NCBI GenBank assembly: GCA_030684815.1 | Contig: JAUXXQ010000199.1 | Location: 1-62,160 of the forward strand | Source: Methylobacter sp. | Lineage (GTDB): Bacteria; Pseudomonadota; Gammaproteobacteria; Methylococcales; Methylomonadaceae | Direction: 5' to 3' | Length of the DNA: 62,160 nt | Program-made: the position numbers and the translations under genes | The notes under the pieces: generated by a model | The model's database searches: none | Told to the model about the DNA's origin: nothing | The model's input: the letters and a program-made list of their open reading frames with translations, nothing else | Part shown: positions 18,571-28,143 of the stretch, piece by piece | Layout of the letters: the number at the start of each line of letters is the position of its first letter | Numbering within the stretch: the first letter of the stretch is position 1

Positions 18571-19449
18571 TTAATTGTTATCGGAATGGTCAAGAAAGCG
18601 TTGCCGTGCATGTCCGGCATACGTAAAGGTTGCAAAAAGTTGTTGAGTATCGTCATTCTCCAACAGACATTGTATTTTATCCAATTCATCCTTGAACTGT
18701 TCGATTAAAGGGATAATCTCATCTTTATTGGCGATACAAATATCCTGCCACATGGTCGGATCGCTGGACGCAATCCGGGTGAAATCTTTAAAGCCGCCCG
18801 CCGCATATTGAAAAATCTCACTCTGCTCATCCTTATGCCCGAGCATATCAACCAAAGCAAAAGCCAGAATATGCGGTAAATGACTGGTTGCCGCCAAGAC
18901 AGCGTCATGATGCTGTACCTCCATCACCGACACTTGCGCGCCCAGCCGTTCCCAAAAATGCTGGATTTTTTGCACAGCATCCAGCCGCGTGTGACTAAGC
19001 GGCGTGATAATCAAACGTTTACGGGTGAACAAATCATCGACAGCGGCAGTCACACCACTCTGCTCCGCACCGGCAATCGGATGCGCCGGAACCAGATTAT
19101 CCGGCACTGTCCCGAAAACTTTTTGTGCAGCCGCAATAACACTGCCTTTAGTGCTGCCAACATCGGTAACAATCACTTCATCCGACCAAAGCGGCTGAAG
19201 CTGAGCAAAAATGCTTTCGATACTGGCAACCGGCGTCGCAATCACCACGCAATCGGCACCGTTAACGGCCTCGGCCAAATCCAGGCTGTAGCCGTCAATA
19301 ACGCCAAGCTGTTGTGCGGTTTGCAGGTTTTGTTCATCTTGCTCGCGGCCATAGCCAACGATGCTGTGACATAAGCCCTGCTGCCGCGCGGTACGGGCAA
19401 TAGAGCCGCCGATTAAACCCACGCCGACAATGCAAATCCGCTTAAACAT
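18571..19449 (-). CDS. tyrA: Prephenate dehydrogenase
   Basis: TyrA oxidatively decarboxylates prephenate (or arogenate) on the way to tyrosine. The 292-residue protein has an N-terminal Rossmann site GVGLIGGSIARTA (9-21) and the family motif PAHPIAGAEQSGV with the catalytic histidine. The C-terminal helical dimerisation domain contains FKDFTRIASSDPTMWQDI. No chorismate mutase domain is fused. It overlaps the hisC end by 8 bases, and aroA follows after one base. In Pseudomonas the equivalent tyrA and aroA are fused; here they are separate. Confidence 0.95.
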   Translation of the reverse strand: MFKRICIVGVGLIGGSIARTARQQGLCHSIVGYGREQDEQNLQTAQQLGVIDGYSLDLAEAVNGADCVVIATPVASIESIFAQLQPLWSDEVIVTDVGSTKGSVIAAAQKVFGTVPDNLVPAHPIAGAEQSGVTAAVDDLFTRKRLIITPLSHTRLDAVQKIQHFWERLGAQVSVMEVQHHDAVLAATSHLPHILAFALVDMLGHKDEQSEIFQYAAGGFKDFTRIASSDPTMWQDICIANKDEIIPLIEQFKDELDKIQCLLENDDTQQLFATFTYAGHARQRFLDHSDNN

Positions 19450-20554
19450 GACCCGACAAAACCTCAGTTAATGCCTGTAAAAACAGCTCATTCTCGGCGG
19501 CTGTACCGATAGTAATACGCAAATGATTGGGCAATTCATAAACGCCCACCGGCCTGACGATAACGCCTTTGCGCAGCAAAGCTTCATAAATCGGCATTGC
19601 CGGTTGTTTCAGATCGACCAAGACAAAATTACCGGCGGAGGGAATCCATTCCAAACCCAATTTTTTAAAGCCGTCAGTGATCAATTGCATACCCTGCGTA
19701 TTAACGGCAATGGTATTTTGCAGATGCTCAGTATCACTCAGTGCCGCCTCAGCAGCCGCCAGTGCCAGCATATTATTGTTAAACGGCTGGCGCACCCGAT
19801 TTAAAATATCGGCCAATTCCGGGCTGGATAAGCCATAACCGATACGTAATCCGGCCAGACCATAAGCCTTGGAAAAAGTACGAGTAATCAATAAATTAGG
19901 GAATAAGTTTAGCCACCCGATTGAAATGTCGGCGCTGTTGTCACCGACAAATTCACAATACGCTTCATCCAGCACGCACACGCAAGTAGCCGGTAGTGCG
20001 CCAATAAAGCTTTCTAAATCGGCATGGCTCAGCAAAGTGCCGGTCGGATTATTGGGATTGGCGATAAATACCAAGCGCGTTTTCTCGGTCACCCGTTGCA
20101 GCATCGCATTCAAATCATGACCGTAATTTAACGCAGGCGCTACCACCGCCGTAGCGCCGACGGCTTGAGTCACCAGCGGATAGACCGCAAAAGCATGTTG
20201 CGAAAAAACCACCTCAAGATCCGGGGTTAAAAAGGCCCTCGCCACCAACTCCAAAATTTCATTGGAACCATTACCTAGCGTAATCTGCCCCATCTCAACC
20301 GCATATTTATCGGCTAACGCGCGCTTCAAATTAAAGCCGTTACCGTCTGGGTACAAAGCCAAATCTTTCAGTGTCGCCTGTATCGCCGCTAGGGCTTTTT
20401 TGCCCGGCCCTAAAGGATTTTCATTGGAAGCAAGTTTTATAATTTGCGTAAGCCCCAGCTCGCGCTCAAGCTCTTCAATCGGCTTGCCGGGCGTGTAGGG
20501 AATCAGTTTTTGCACGCCGGATACGGCGAGGTTGTAGATATTATTTTTATTCAT
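19442..20554 (-). CDS. hisC: Histidinol-phosphate aminotransferase (HisC/HisHb type)
   Basis: This PLP enzyme of fold type I transaminates imidazole-acetol phosphate. The copy in this operon often also serves as aromatic aminotransferase for phenylalanine and tyrosine. The 370-residue protein has LASNENPLGPGKKAL near the start, NPNNPTG (substrate binding), LDEAYCEF with the PLP aspartate, and TRTFSKAYGLAGLRIGYG with the Schiff-base lysine. A dual role is inferred from its position between pheA and tyrA. ATG 20554 lies 23 bases after a small upstream frame. Confidence 0.94.
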   Translation of the reverse strand: MNKNNIYNLAVSGVQKLIPYTPGKPIEELERELGLTQIIKLASNENPLGPGKKALAAIQATLKDLALYPDGNGFNLKRALADKYAVEMGQITLGNGSNEILELVARAFLTPDLEVVFSQHAFAVYPLVTQAVGATAVVAPALNYGHDLNAMLQRVTEKTRLVFIANPNNPTGTLLSHADLESFIGALPATCVCVLDEAYCEFVGDNSADISIGWLNLFPNLLITRTFSKAYGLAGLRIGYGLSSPELADILNRVRQPFNNNMLALAAAEAALSDTEHLQNTIAVNTQGMQLITDGFKKLGLEWIPSAGNFVLVDLKQPAMPIYEALLRKGVIVRPVGVYELPNHLRITIGTAAENELFLQALTEVLSGHV

Positions 20555-20577
20555 GAAATCTATTTTGAAATAGTATT

Positions 20578-20685
20578 TTACTCAAAAAGCGTAGATAACT
20601 TTGCCAACACCTCATCCATGATAAAAGTTGGCACATTTTCCAGCTTACGAGCATGACGTGAGTGAAGATCCAAAACGCGAGCCAT
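20578..20685 (-). CDS. Hypothetical 35-residue protein after the MazE-like fragment
   Basis: This short frame (MARVLDLHSRHARKLENV...) starts with an ATG that overlaps the stop of the preceding MazE-like frame by one base (TGATG). That arrangement is typical of coupled genes in toxin-antitoxin pairs. It resembles no toxin I know, and at 35 residues it is far shorter than MazF or PIN toxins. It may be a remnant. It ends 23 bases before hisC. Confidence 0.35.
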   Translation of the reverse strand: MARVLDLHSRHARKLENVPTFIMDEVLAKLSTLFE

Positions 20686-20834
20686 CAAATCAACTCATTA
20701 CCGACCGGTTTCGCATTTAACCAATCACTGTCTTCCACCGATAATTCTGTCGACAGTTCGCATTGAGCCAGCAAATCACCAAGCGTGTAATGGGGCTGTT
20801 GCGGCTCCCCTGTAATGATATGAATTAAAGACAT
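20685..20834 (-). CDS. MazE-type antitoxin C-terminal fragment
   Basis: The 49-residue frame contains YTLGDLLAQCELS and DWLNAKPVGNELI. These resemble the C-terminal, toxin-binding tail of MazE/ChpS-family antitoxins (YTLDELL...EWL...KPVGREI). The N-terminal AbrB-fold DNA-binding domain is missing, so it could be a relic or a minimal antitoxin. Its ATG immediately follows the pheA stop codon (TAAATG), and the next frame overlaps its own stop. Such insertion inside an essential biosynthetic operon is unusual. Confidence 0.5.
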   Translation of the reverse strand: MSLIHIITGEPQQPHYTLGDLLAQCELSTELSVEDSDWLNAKPVGNELI

Positions 20835-21920
20835 TTACAGCACCGCTTTAGGATAAGAGCCCAGCAATTTCAGCATATTAACCGTGTCATTCAACAGCGC
20901 CAAAACCTTGGCCACATCGTCATCTTCGCTATGCCCTTCAATATCGATAAAAAACACATAGTCCCACAATCCCTGCCGCGACGGCCTGGATTCGATATGC
21001 ACCATACCGATATTGAATCGGGCAAAAGGTTCCAGTATCCGATACAACGCGCCAGGCTGGTTGCCGGTTGACACCACCAACGAGGTTTTATCGTTACCGG
21101 TTGGAGCCGATATTTGCTGGCCGATAATAATGAAGCGGGTGGTGTTGTTGGATTCGTCTTCGATATTTTTTTCGATAATATTTAATTGATAAATCTCAGC
21201 CGCCGCGACACCGGCTATCGCAACAGTCTGTTTATTAGCGGCCGCAAAGCGTGCCGCCTCGGTGTTGCTGTTGACCGCCGTGCGTTTTGCATTCGGCAAA
21301 TGATTATCCAGCCACTGCCGACATTGCGCCAACGATTGCTGATGCGAAAACACTTCGGTCACATCATCCAAACTATCAACCAACCCCAGCAAATTTTGAT
21401 GTACCCTGATTTCAACTTCGCCGCAAATTTTCAGCGGTGAGCTTAAAAACCGATCCAGCGTGTGGCTGACAATACCTTCAGTAGAATTTTCAACCGGCAC
21501 CACACCAAACTGGCAATTGCCATTTTCCACCGCGTTAAAAATATCGTTAATCGTGGCGGCCGGTATCGTTTTCACCGCAGAACCGAAATGCTTAATCGCC
21601 GCCTGCTGGGTAAAAGTGCCTTCAGGGCCTAAATAAGCGACATCCAGCGGCTTTTCCAGCGCCAAACACGCAGACATCAATTCCCTGAAAAAATGCGCCG
21701 CCGTATCATCGGACAAAGGCCCTTGATTCAGGTCTTTAATACGCCGCAACACCAAGGCCTCACGATCCGGGCGATAAAACGTGCCTTGCTCGCCCTGCGC
21801 AATCTTGGTTTTGGCAACTTCCATGGCGCAAGATGCGCGCTGATTCATCAATTGCAGAATCTGCTGATCGATAGCATCAATTTTGTCTCTTAATTCTGCA
21901 AGCGGGGTAACAGATGACAT
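20835..21920 (-). CDS. pheA: Bifunctional chorismate mutase/prephenate dehydratase (P-protein)
   Basis: The P-protein converts chorismate to prephenate and then phenylpyruvate. Residues 1-90 form an AroQ-type chorismate mutase (LRDKIDAIDQQILQLMNQR). Residues about 95-275 form the dehydratase (VAYLGPEGTFTQQA; NNTTRFIIIG containing the catalytic TRF). Residues about 280-360 form an ACT domain with ESRPSRQGLWDY for phenylalanine feedback control. The length, 361, is standard. serC lies 30 bases upstream. Confidence 0.97.
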   Translation of the reverse strand: MSSVTPLAELRDKIDAIDQQILQLMNQRASCAMEVAKTKIAQGEQGTFYRPDREALVLRRIKDLNQGPLSDDTAAHFFRELMSACLALEKPLDVAYLGPEGTFTQQAAIKHFGSAVKTIPAATINDIFNAVENGNCQFGVVPVENSTEGIVSHTLDRFLSSPLKICGEVEIRVHQNLLGLVDSLDDVTEVFSHQQSLAQCRQWLDNHLPNAKRTAVNSNTEAARFAAANKQTVAIAGVAAAEIYQLNIIEKNIEDESNNTTRFIIIGQQISAPTGNDKTSLVVSTGNQPGALYRILEPFARFNIGMVHIESRPSRQGLWDYVFFIDIEGHSEDDDVAKVLALLNDTVNMLKLLGSYPKAVL

Positions 21921-21950
21921 GGCGGTCTGATTTAATGATTAAAATTTCGA

Positions 21951-23030
21951 TTAATGAGTGCGCTCAAACTCGGCCATAAAATCAATCAGAGCCTGTACAC
22001 CGGCTTCCGGCATCGCATTATAAATGCTTGCGCGCATACCGCCGACTGAACGATGGCCTTTTAATTCAAACAAACCATTCGCTTCTGCAGCCGCTAAAAA
22101 CGGCTTATCCAGACTTTCGGCGCTCAGAATAAACGGCACATTCATCCGCGAACGCGAGGCAATTTCAACCGGATTAGAATACAGCGCCGACTGGTCAATC
22201 GCTTGGTACAATTTTACCGACTTGGCAATATTACGTTGCTCAATCGCCTCAACTCCGCCTTGCGCTGTTAACCATTTCAACACCAAACCGGTCAAATACC
22301 AGCTATAGGTTGCCGGCGTATTCAGCATCGATTGGTTTTTTGCCTGCTCGGCATAATTGAAAACCGGCGGCACGCATTTAGGCGCATGACCGACCAAATC
22401 ATCTCTGACGATGACCACGGTCACACCGGCTGGACCCATATTTTTCTGGGTTCCGGCATAAATTATGCCGTATTGGCTGACATCGATTTTGCGCGACAAG
22501 ATGTTCGATGACATATCCGATACCAACGGCAAACCGTGGCTATCAGGGGTAGATTGGAATTCCACGCCGTGTATAGTTTCATTCGATGTGTAATGCAAAT
22601 AAGCGGCTTCATTATCGATAGCCCAGCTGGCGGCCGCTGGAATCGTAGTAAATTTGGTCGCTTCCGAGCTGGCGCTAACAATGACATCGCAATACGCCCC
22701 GGCATCCTTAATGGCTTTTTCCGACCAGGCACCGGTATTCAAATAACAGGCTTTGGTTTTACCGTTCAAAATATTTTGCGGTATCAGCGAGAACTGCGCC
22801 GACGCACCGCCTTGCAAAAACAACACCTTATAGTTTTCCGGGATAGCCAACAGCGCCCTCAAATCGTTTTCCAGCTCTTCGGCAATGATGGAGAAATGTT
22901 TGCCGCGATGGCTCATTTCCATAACCGACATGCCGCTGTCGCGCCATTCCAATATTTCTTGTTGCGCCTGTTGCAATACCGATTCCGGGAATGCAGACGG
23001 GCCTGCGCTAAAATTATAAACTCTGGACAT
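21951..23030 (-). CDS. serC: Phosphoserine aminotransferase
   Basis: SerC transaminates 3-phosphohydroxypyruvate in serine synthesis and the analogous step in pyridoxine synthesis. The 359-residue protein begins MSRVYNFSAGPSAFPESVL. It contains VLFLQGGASAQFS (phosphate/PLP loop), SDMSSNILSR with the PLP aspartate, and YAGTQKNMGPAG with the Schiff-base lysine. ATG 23030 is chosen over one six codons upstream because the family starts at this Met. It occupies its conserved place between gyrA and pheA. Confidence 0.97.
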   Translation of the reverse strand: MSRVYNFSAGPSAFPESVLQQAQQEILEWRDSGMSVMEMSHRGKHFSIIAEELENDLRALLAIPENYKVLFLQGGASAQFSLIPQNILNGKTKACYLNTGAWSEKAIKDAGAYCDVIVSASSEATKFTTIPAAASWAIDNEAAYLHYTSNETIHGVEFQSTPDSHGLPLVSDMSSNILSRKIDVSQYGIIYAGTQKNMGPAGVTVVIVRDDLVGHAPKCVPPVFNYAEQAKNQSMLNTPATYSWYLTGLVLKWLTAQGGVEAIEQRNIAKSVKLYQAIDQSALYSNPVEIASRSRMNVPFILSAESLDKPFLAAAEANGLFELKGHRSVGGMRASIYNAMPEAGVQALIDFMAEFERTH

Positions 23031-23178
23031 TATGATTCTCTTGGACAAGTTATTAAATAAGTTGAAAAATCTGGTAATTAGCGCTGCCTTACAATCCTAA
23101 TTCAATGATTGCAGCGGCTAAAGAAACCGGTTTTTCGCCTGCTGATTATTCTTTGGCTGCTCTTAAATCGTTAAGATA

Positions 23179-25821
23179 TTATTCATCGCCCGATTCTACG
23201 TTGTCGTCTAAATCCGGGTTATCGCTCAATGGCAAGTCATCTTCCGATATGATGGCATCATCTAAAAGCTCATCATCCTCAGCATCATCAACCCCGGTCA
23301 AGCCTTCGATACGATCGACGCCGATCACTTTTTCATTTTTGTCCGGCTTGATAATGGTTACGCCCTGCGTATTCCGCCCAACCACCGAAATGCCTTCAAC
23401 CGGCGTGCGCACCAGGGTGCCGCCATCGGTAATCAGCATGATTTCATCATTATCATTGACCAGCACAGCACCAACCACCGCGCCATTTCGCGCCGAGGTT
23501 TGTATCGCAATCAGACCCTGACCGCCGCGTTTGTGGCAGGTAAATTCTTCCAACCTGGTGCGCTTGCCGAAACCGTTTTCGGTAATATTCAACACCGTGC
23601 CTTCGGTGGCGATAATCAGCGAAATGACTTTTTGCCCTTCCTGCAACCGGATGCCGCGCACGCCGGACGCTGTCCGACCCATCGAGCGCACATCTTCTTC
23701 ATTGAAACAAACCGCCTTGCCGGTGCTGCTGAACAACAGCACGTTTTGCTGGCCGTCGGTGACAGCAACGCCAACCAAGGTATCGTCTTCGCGTAAATCG
23801 ATGGCGATTTTGCCGTTCGTACGTTGACGCTCGAATTCTTTTAACGGGGTCTTTTTGACCGTCCCCGCCGAAGTCGCCATGAAAATGAATTTAGTGTCGG
23901 TAAATTCGCGTATCGGCAACATCGCGTTGATTTTTTCGCCTTCTTCCAACGGCAGCAAATTAACGAAAGGCTTGCCTCTGGCGGCACGACTGGCAACCGG
24001 CAATTGATACACTTTAAGCCAGTAGACTTTGCCCCGTGACGAGAAGCACAAAATAATATCGTGGGTATTGGCCACAATCAGCTTGTCGACATAATCCAGC
24101 TCTTTGGTTTGCGTCGCCGATTTGCCGCGTCCGCCGCGCCGTTGCGCCTTGTAATCGCTGAGCGGTTGCGATTTAACATAGCCTTCGTGCGACATGGTGA
24201 CGACCATATCTTCTTCGGTAATCAGATCTTCATCGGACAAATCCGAATGGTTTTGGATGATTTCGGTGCGCCGTTCATCGGAATACTGTTCTTTAATCGC
24301 GACCAATTCTTCCCTGATGATTTCCATCAACCGGGTATCGCTGCCCAGAATAAACAAATATTCGTCAATTTGCTCCAGCAACTGCTTGTATTCATTGACT
24401 ATTTTATCCTGCTCCAGACCGGTCAAACGATGCAGGCGCAGTTCGAGAATGGCCTGAGCCTGAGTTTCAGATAAACGATAAATCCCGGCATGAATGCCGA
24501 ATTCTACGGCTAAATCATCCGGCCGCGAACGATCGGCATCGGCGCGATCCAGCAATGTCGCAACCAATCCGGCATCCCAGCTTTTTTCCAACAAGCCGAC
24601 TTTGGCCTCGGCAGGATTGGCGGCCGATTTAATCAGCGCAATCATTTCGTCGATATTGGCTAACGCAACAGCCAGCCCTTCCAAAATATGCGCCCTTTCC
24701 CTGGCTTTACGCAGGTTATAAATGGTTCGGCGGGTGACAATTTCGCGCCGGTGATTAATAAAGGCATGGATAATCTCGCGCAAATTCATGCAATGCGGGC
24801 GGCCATCCAGCAGCGCCACCATATTGATGCCGAACACGGTCTGGAATTGCGTCTGTTTGTACAGATTATTCAGCACCACTTCGGGCATTTCGCCGCGACG
24901 CAGCTCAATCACCATGCGCATACCGTCCTTGTCTGACTCGTCGCGCAAACCGGAAATGCCTTCGAGCTTGCCTTCCTTGACCAGTTCGGCAATTTTTTCC
25001 AGCAATCGCGCTTTGTTGACCTGATAAGGCAGCTCAGTAGTGATAATCGCCTGACGGCTGCTGTCGCCAATGTCTTCAAAATGGCAACGTGCGCGTAAAT
25101 AAATCTTGCCGCGTCCGGTCGTGTAAGCGTTGTAAATGCCGGAAGCGCCGTTGATGATAGCCGCCGTAGGAAAGTCGGGGCCGGGGATATGCGCCATCAA
25201 ATCATGCACAGTCAGCTCCGGCTGATCGATCATCGCCAGACAGGCGCTAATCACTTCAGTCAGATTATGCGGCGGAATATTGGTCGCCATGCCCACCGCA
25301 ATACCGGATGAACCGTTAATCAGTAAGGTCGGCACCCGTGTCGGCAATACTTTCGGCTCGGATTCGGATTCGTCATAGTTCGGCGCGAAATCGACCGTTT
25401 CCTTGTCCAAATCGGCCAGCAATTCATGGGCTATTTTCGACATGCGCACTTCGGTATAACGCATTGCCGCAGGCGAATCGCCGTCCACCGAACCGAAATT
25501 GCCCTGACCGTCGATCAGCATGTAGCGCATCGAAAAATTCTGCGCCATCCGTACCATTGTGTCATAAACCGCCGTATCGCCATGCGGATGGTATTTACCG
25601 ATGACATCCCCGACCACACGCGCCGATTTTTTATACGGTTTGTTCCAGTCATTGCCCAGCTCGCTCATCGCATACAACACACGGCGATGCACCGGCTTTA
25701 GGCCGTCTCTGACATCTGGAAGGGCTCGACCGACGATGACGCTCATGGCGTAATCGAGATAGGACTGTTTCATCTCGTCTTCGAGATTGACAGGTATTAT
25801 TTCTTTAGCGAAGTTTGACAT
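23179..25821 (-). CDS. gyrA: DNA gyrase subunit A
   Basis: GyrA carries the breakage-reunion activity of DNA gyrase. The 880-residue product has catalytic Tyr122 in AAMRYTE. Its quinolone-resistance region has Thr83 (Ser in E. coli, Thr in Pseudomonas aeruginosa) and Asp87. The GyrA-box QRRGGRG starts the C-terminal DNA-wrapping beta-pinwheel, and an acidic tail ends the protein. AGGGATCA precedes ATG 25821. A 150-base gap separates it from serC. Thr83 is natural in several genera and should not be read as acquired resistance. Confidence 0.98.
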   Translation of the reverse strand: MSNFAKEIIPVNLEDEMKQSYLDYAMSVIVGRALPDVRDGLKPVHRRVLYAMSELGNDWNKPYKKSARVVGDVIGKYHPHGDTAVYDTMVRMAQNFSMRYMLIDGQGNFGSVDGDSPAAMRYTEVRMSKIAHELLADLDKETVDFAPNYDESESEPKVLPTRVPTLLINGSSGIAVGMATNIPPHNLTEVISACLAMIDQPELTVHDLMAHIPGPDFPTAAIINGASGIYNAYTTGRGKIYLRARCHFEDIGDSSRQAIITTELPYQVNKARLLEKIAELVKEGKLEGISGLRDESDKDGMRMVIELRRGEMPEVVLNNLYKQTQFQTVFGINMVALLDGRPHCMNLREIIHAFINHRREIVTRRTIYNLRKARERAHILEGLAVALANIDEMIALIKSAANPAEAKVGLLEKSWDAGLVATLLDRADADRSRPDDLAVEFGIHAGIYRLSETQAQAILELRLHRLTGLEQDKIVNEYKQLLEQIDEYLFILGSDTRLMEIIREELVAIKEQYSDERRTEIIQNHSDLSDEDLITEEDMVVTMSHEGYVKSQPLSDYKAQRRGGRGKSATQTKELDYVDKLIVANTHDIILCFSSRGKVYWLKVYQLPVASRAARGKPFVNLLPLEEGEKINAMLPIREFTDTKFIFMATSAGTVKKTPLKEFERQRTNGKIAIDLREDDTLVGVAVTDGQQNVLLFSSTGKAVCFNEEDVRSMGRTASGVRGIRLQEGQKVISLIIATEGTVLNITENGFGKRTRLEEFTCHKRGGQGLIAIQTSARNGAVVGAVLVNDNDEIMLITDGGTLVRTPVEGISVVGRNTQGVTIIKPDKNEKVIGVDRIEGLTGVDDAEDDELLDDAIISEDDLPLSDNPDLDDNVESGDE

Positions 25822-26019
25822 TGATCCCTATATTGCACAGTGTGCCGTTAATAGACCGGCATGGTTCCATGACTTAAAGCACAACACACTTTTCCTGATT
25901 GTTCATGTTTTTAAGTGCGCCACAGTCACAAAATTAAGTGCGGAATTATAACAAATTGTCTCTATAGTGTCGAAAGCGATAGCGTTTTATCAAAGGTAAA
26001 AACGGCGCTTTTATGCTTA

Positions 26020-26739
26020 TCAGCTGAATATTTCCGCAAAAAAATTCTGCATCGCCAGCCACGAACGCCGATCTGCGTCTGGCTGATAAACCGTGCCGAA
26101 TCCCGGATCATTAGCCGCCGGATTGGTAAAAGCATGCATCGTATTGCCATAACTGTGCAATTGCCAATCGGCGCCTGCCTCCGTCATTTCCCGCTCAAAC
26201 GCCAGCACTTGTTCGGGCGGCACCATAGGATCATCGTTGCCATGCAATGCCAGCACTTTGGCCTTAATCATATTGCCCTGCGTATTGCCAGGCGGCAGCA
26301 GCAAACCATGAAAACTGACCACGCCTTTTATATCGACACCGGTTCTAGCCAAATCAAGCACACACAAACCGCCGAAACAAAAGCCCATCGCAGCGATTTT
26401 GCTGTCATCAACCCAGGGCATCAATTTCACCGCCGCCAACGCCGCTTTGATACGCCGCTGCAACATTGCCCGATCCGCCATAAAAGGCTGCATCAATGCC
26501 ATGTTTTCTTCAGGACTTGCCCCTAAAACGCCCTTGCCGTACATATCGACCGCAAAGCCGACATAACCTAATTCAGCCAATTTTTTCGCCTTTTCAGCAA
26601 CAAAATCATCACGGCCGCCCCAGGCATGATTAATTAACACCGCCGGCCTCTGCCCTGTCAGCGCATCATCGAAAGCAAAAAACGCTTCCAAGACGGTATC
26701 ACCATCCATATAAACCACAGTATTTGATATTATCGCCAT
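26020..26739 (-). CDS. Dienelactone hydrolase family protein
   Basis: Dienelactone hydrolases open lactones or esters with a Cys-His-Asp triad on an alpha/beta-hydrolase fold. The 239-residue protein has the nucleophile motif GFCFGG, an ALHGNDDPMVPP segment with the catalytic aspartate, and NTMHAFTNP with the histidine. No catabolic operon surrounds it, so the physiological substrate is unknown. A 198-base gap with gyrA upstream signals separates it from gyrA. Confidence 0.88.
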   Translation of the reverse strand: MAIISNTVVYMDGDTVLEAFFAFDDALTGQRPAVLINHAWGGRDDFVAEKAKKLAELGYVGFAVDMYGKGVLGASPEENMALMQPFMADRAMLQRRIKAALAAVKLMPWVDDSKIAAMGFCFGGLCVLDLARTGVDIKGVVSFHGLLLPPGNTQGNMIKAKVLALHGNDDPMVPPEQVLAFEREMTEAGADWQLHSYGNTMHAFTNPAANDPGFGTVYQPDADRRSWLAMQNFFAEIFS

Positions 26740-26760
26740 AACCTTCCCCCTCGTTATTTG

Positions 26761-26907
26761 TAACTGCTCAGCTCTATGCTAAACACAATTAAACAGGACA
26801 CGGATAACACTGATGAAACGGGTCATCACTGATTAAAAGCACGGGTATATTTAAAATATACCCGTGCAAATCCGTCTTATCTGTGTCGTCCGCGTACTGA
26901 GCAGTTA
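26761..26907. repeat. Dispersed intergenic repeat family A, copy 4 (most complete)
   Basis: This 147-bp element is bounded by perfect 11-bp terminal inverted repeats TAACTGCTCAG/CTGAGCAGTTA. Inside are ACACGGATAACACTGATG and an internal perfect hairpin with arms CACGGGTATATT and AATATACCCGTG. Its form is MITE-like. Confidence 0.85.
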
Positions 26908-26911
26908 ACCA

Positions 26912-27397
26912 TTATTTGATGCTGCCCGCTGCGCGCAAGGCCGTTAAAAACCCGGCAGAAGCCGCCTCAATCATATCCAGCACCCGCTCAAAACCGTATT
27001 GCCCGCCGTAATAAGGGTCTGGCACCTGACGTTCATTCAGTTGCGGCGCATAGTCGAGAAAATATTTGATTTTGCTTTGATAGTGTTTGGGACAAGCAGA
27101 CATCAGAATCGAATGGTTTTCATCATCCATCGCCAGCACAAAATCGAAATCCTCAAAATCGCCATAAACAACTTGCCTAGCCCGCAAACCGGATAAATCC
27201 ACACCCCGCTCAAGCGCCGCCGCTTGCGAGCGCAAATCCGGCTGATTGCCGACATGATAAGCATGGGTACCTGCCGAATCGATAGCAAAATGCGCGTCCA
27301 AATTCTGCTCTTTAACCAACTTGGCAAACACACCTTCAGCGGTCGGCGAGCGGCAGATATTACCCATGCAGACAAACAGAACCTTAATTTTTTTCAT
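26912..27397 (-). CDS. Low-molecular-weight protein-tyrosine phosphatase
   Basis: Small cytoplasmic phosphatases of this family remove phosphate from tyrosine, often partnering BY-kinases in polysaccharide export. The 161-residue protein begins MKKIKVLFVCMGNICRS, with the CX5R loop (Cys10, Arg16). It ends with the general-acid motif VPDPYYGG. No kinase or exopolysaccharide gene is adjacent, so its target is unknown. ATG 27397 is used; a 34-codon upstream extension lacks family similarity. Confidence 0.93.
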   Translation of the reverse strand: MKKIKVLFVCMGNICRSPTAEGVFAKLVKEQNLDAHFAIDSAGTHAYHVGNQPDLRSQAAALERGVDLSGLRARQVVYGDFEDFDFVLAMDDENHSILMSACPKHYQSKIKYFLDYAPQLNERQVPDPYYGGQYGFERVLDMIEAASAGFLTALRAAGSIK

Positions 27398-27678
27398 AGT
27401 GAAGCAAGCCCCCTGGTTAACCGTAACGGCGCGTATTGTAACGCCTGAACAAAAAATTGGGCAAAACAACTCAGCCTGTATCCGCTGAAATGACTGCACT
27501 AAATGTAGAGGTCTCCCAGCGAAATCGGGAAGAACCGGTTTTTTTCATTTCAAATAATTAAACATATTTATTCAGCACCAAGCTTGTTTTTTTGCTACGA
27601 TTTTCCCGTCTGTTGATTTTTATGGTGTTTTGTAGCCATAAATTAAAATTAAAAAACAATACATTAAAGGGGCGGGTT

Positions 27679-28143
27679 ATGCAGCGATTATTAAAAATAA
27701 GCGTCATGGTTTTGCTGGTGCCGGTTACGGCTTTGGCGGCATCACTGAACATTCAGGTTGAAGAAGGGCAAATTAGAAGCACACCGTCTTTTTTCGGCGA
27801 AATAGTCGATAAAGTCATTTATGGCGAAGCGGTGGAATTAGTCAAAGAACAAGGCGCGTGGCGTATGGTAAATACACCAAGAAAACCGGGTTGGATACAC
27901 CAATCTGCGGTATCGGCTTCTAAAGTCGAACTGGTGCCCGGCAGTCAGGTTAGTGCGGGTGCTAGCGGGAAGGAAATTGCTTTAGCGGGTAAAGGTTTTA
28001 ACGCCGATGTGGAAAACGCCTACAAAGCCAAGAACCAGCAGATCAATTTTGCCTGGGTGGATAAGATGGAGAAATATACCGTTGATACAGCCGAACTTCA
28101 GCAGTTCATTCAACAGGGTGGATTACGGGGGGCAGGATTATGA
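27679..28143 (+). CDS. Exported bacterial SH3-domain protein
   Basis: The 154-residue protein has a signal peptide (cleavage near TALAA, residue 20). An SH3_3-type domain follows (about 21-80; VEEGQIRSTPSFFGEIVDKV, GAWRMVNTPRKPGWIHQSAV), a fold that usually binds peptidoglycan or protein ligands in the periplasm. AAGGGGCGGG provides a strong ribosome-binding site before ATG 27679. It overlaps the M48 peptidase by four bases (ATGA), so the two are translationally coupled and may act together. Confidence 0.82.
   Translation: MQRLLKISVMVLLVPVTALAASLNIQVEEGQIRSTPSFFGEIVDKVIYGEAVELVKEQGAWRMVNTPRKPGWIHQSAVSASKVELVPGSQVSAGASGKEIALAGKGFNADVENAYKAKNQQINFAWVDKMEKYTVDTAELQQFIQQGGLRGAGL

Noticed and set aside
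25573-25576. Fluoroquinolone-resistance substitution at GyrA Thr83
   Set aside because: Thr at this position is the natural residue in several gammaproteobacterial genera, so nothing is inferred about acquired resistance.
25915-26526. 203-codon plus-strand frame opposite the dienelactone hydrolase gene
   Set aside because: It is the antisense shadow of a protein with an intact catalytic triad and has no family signature.
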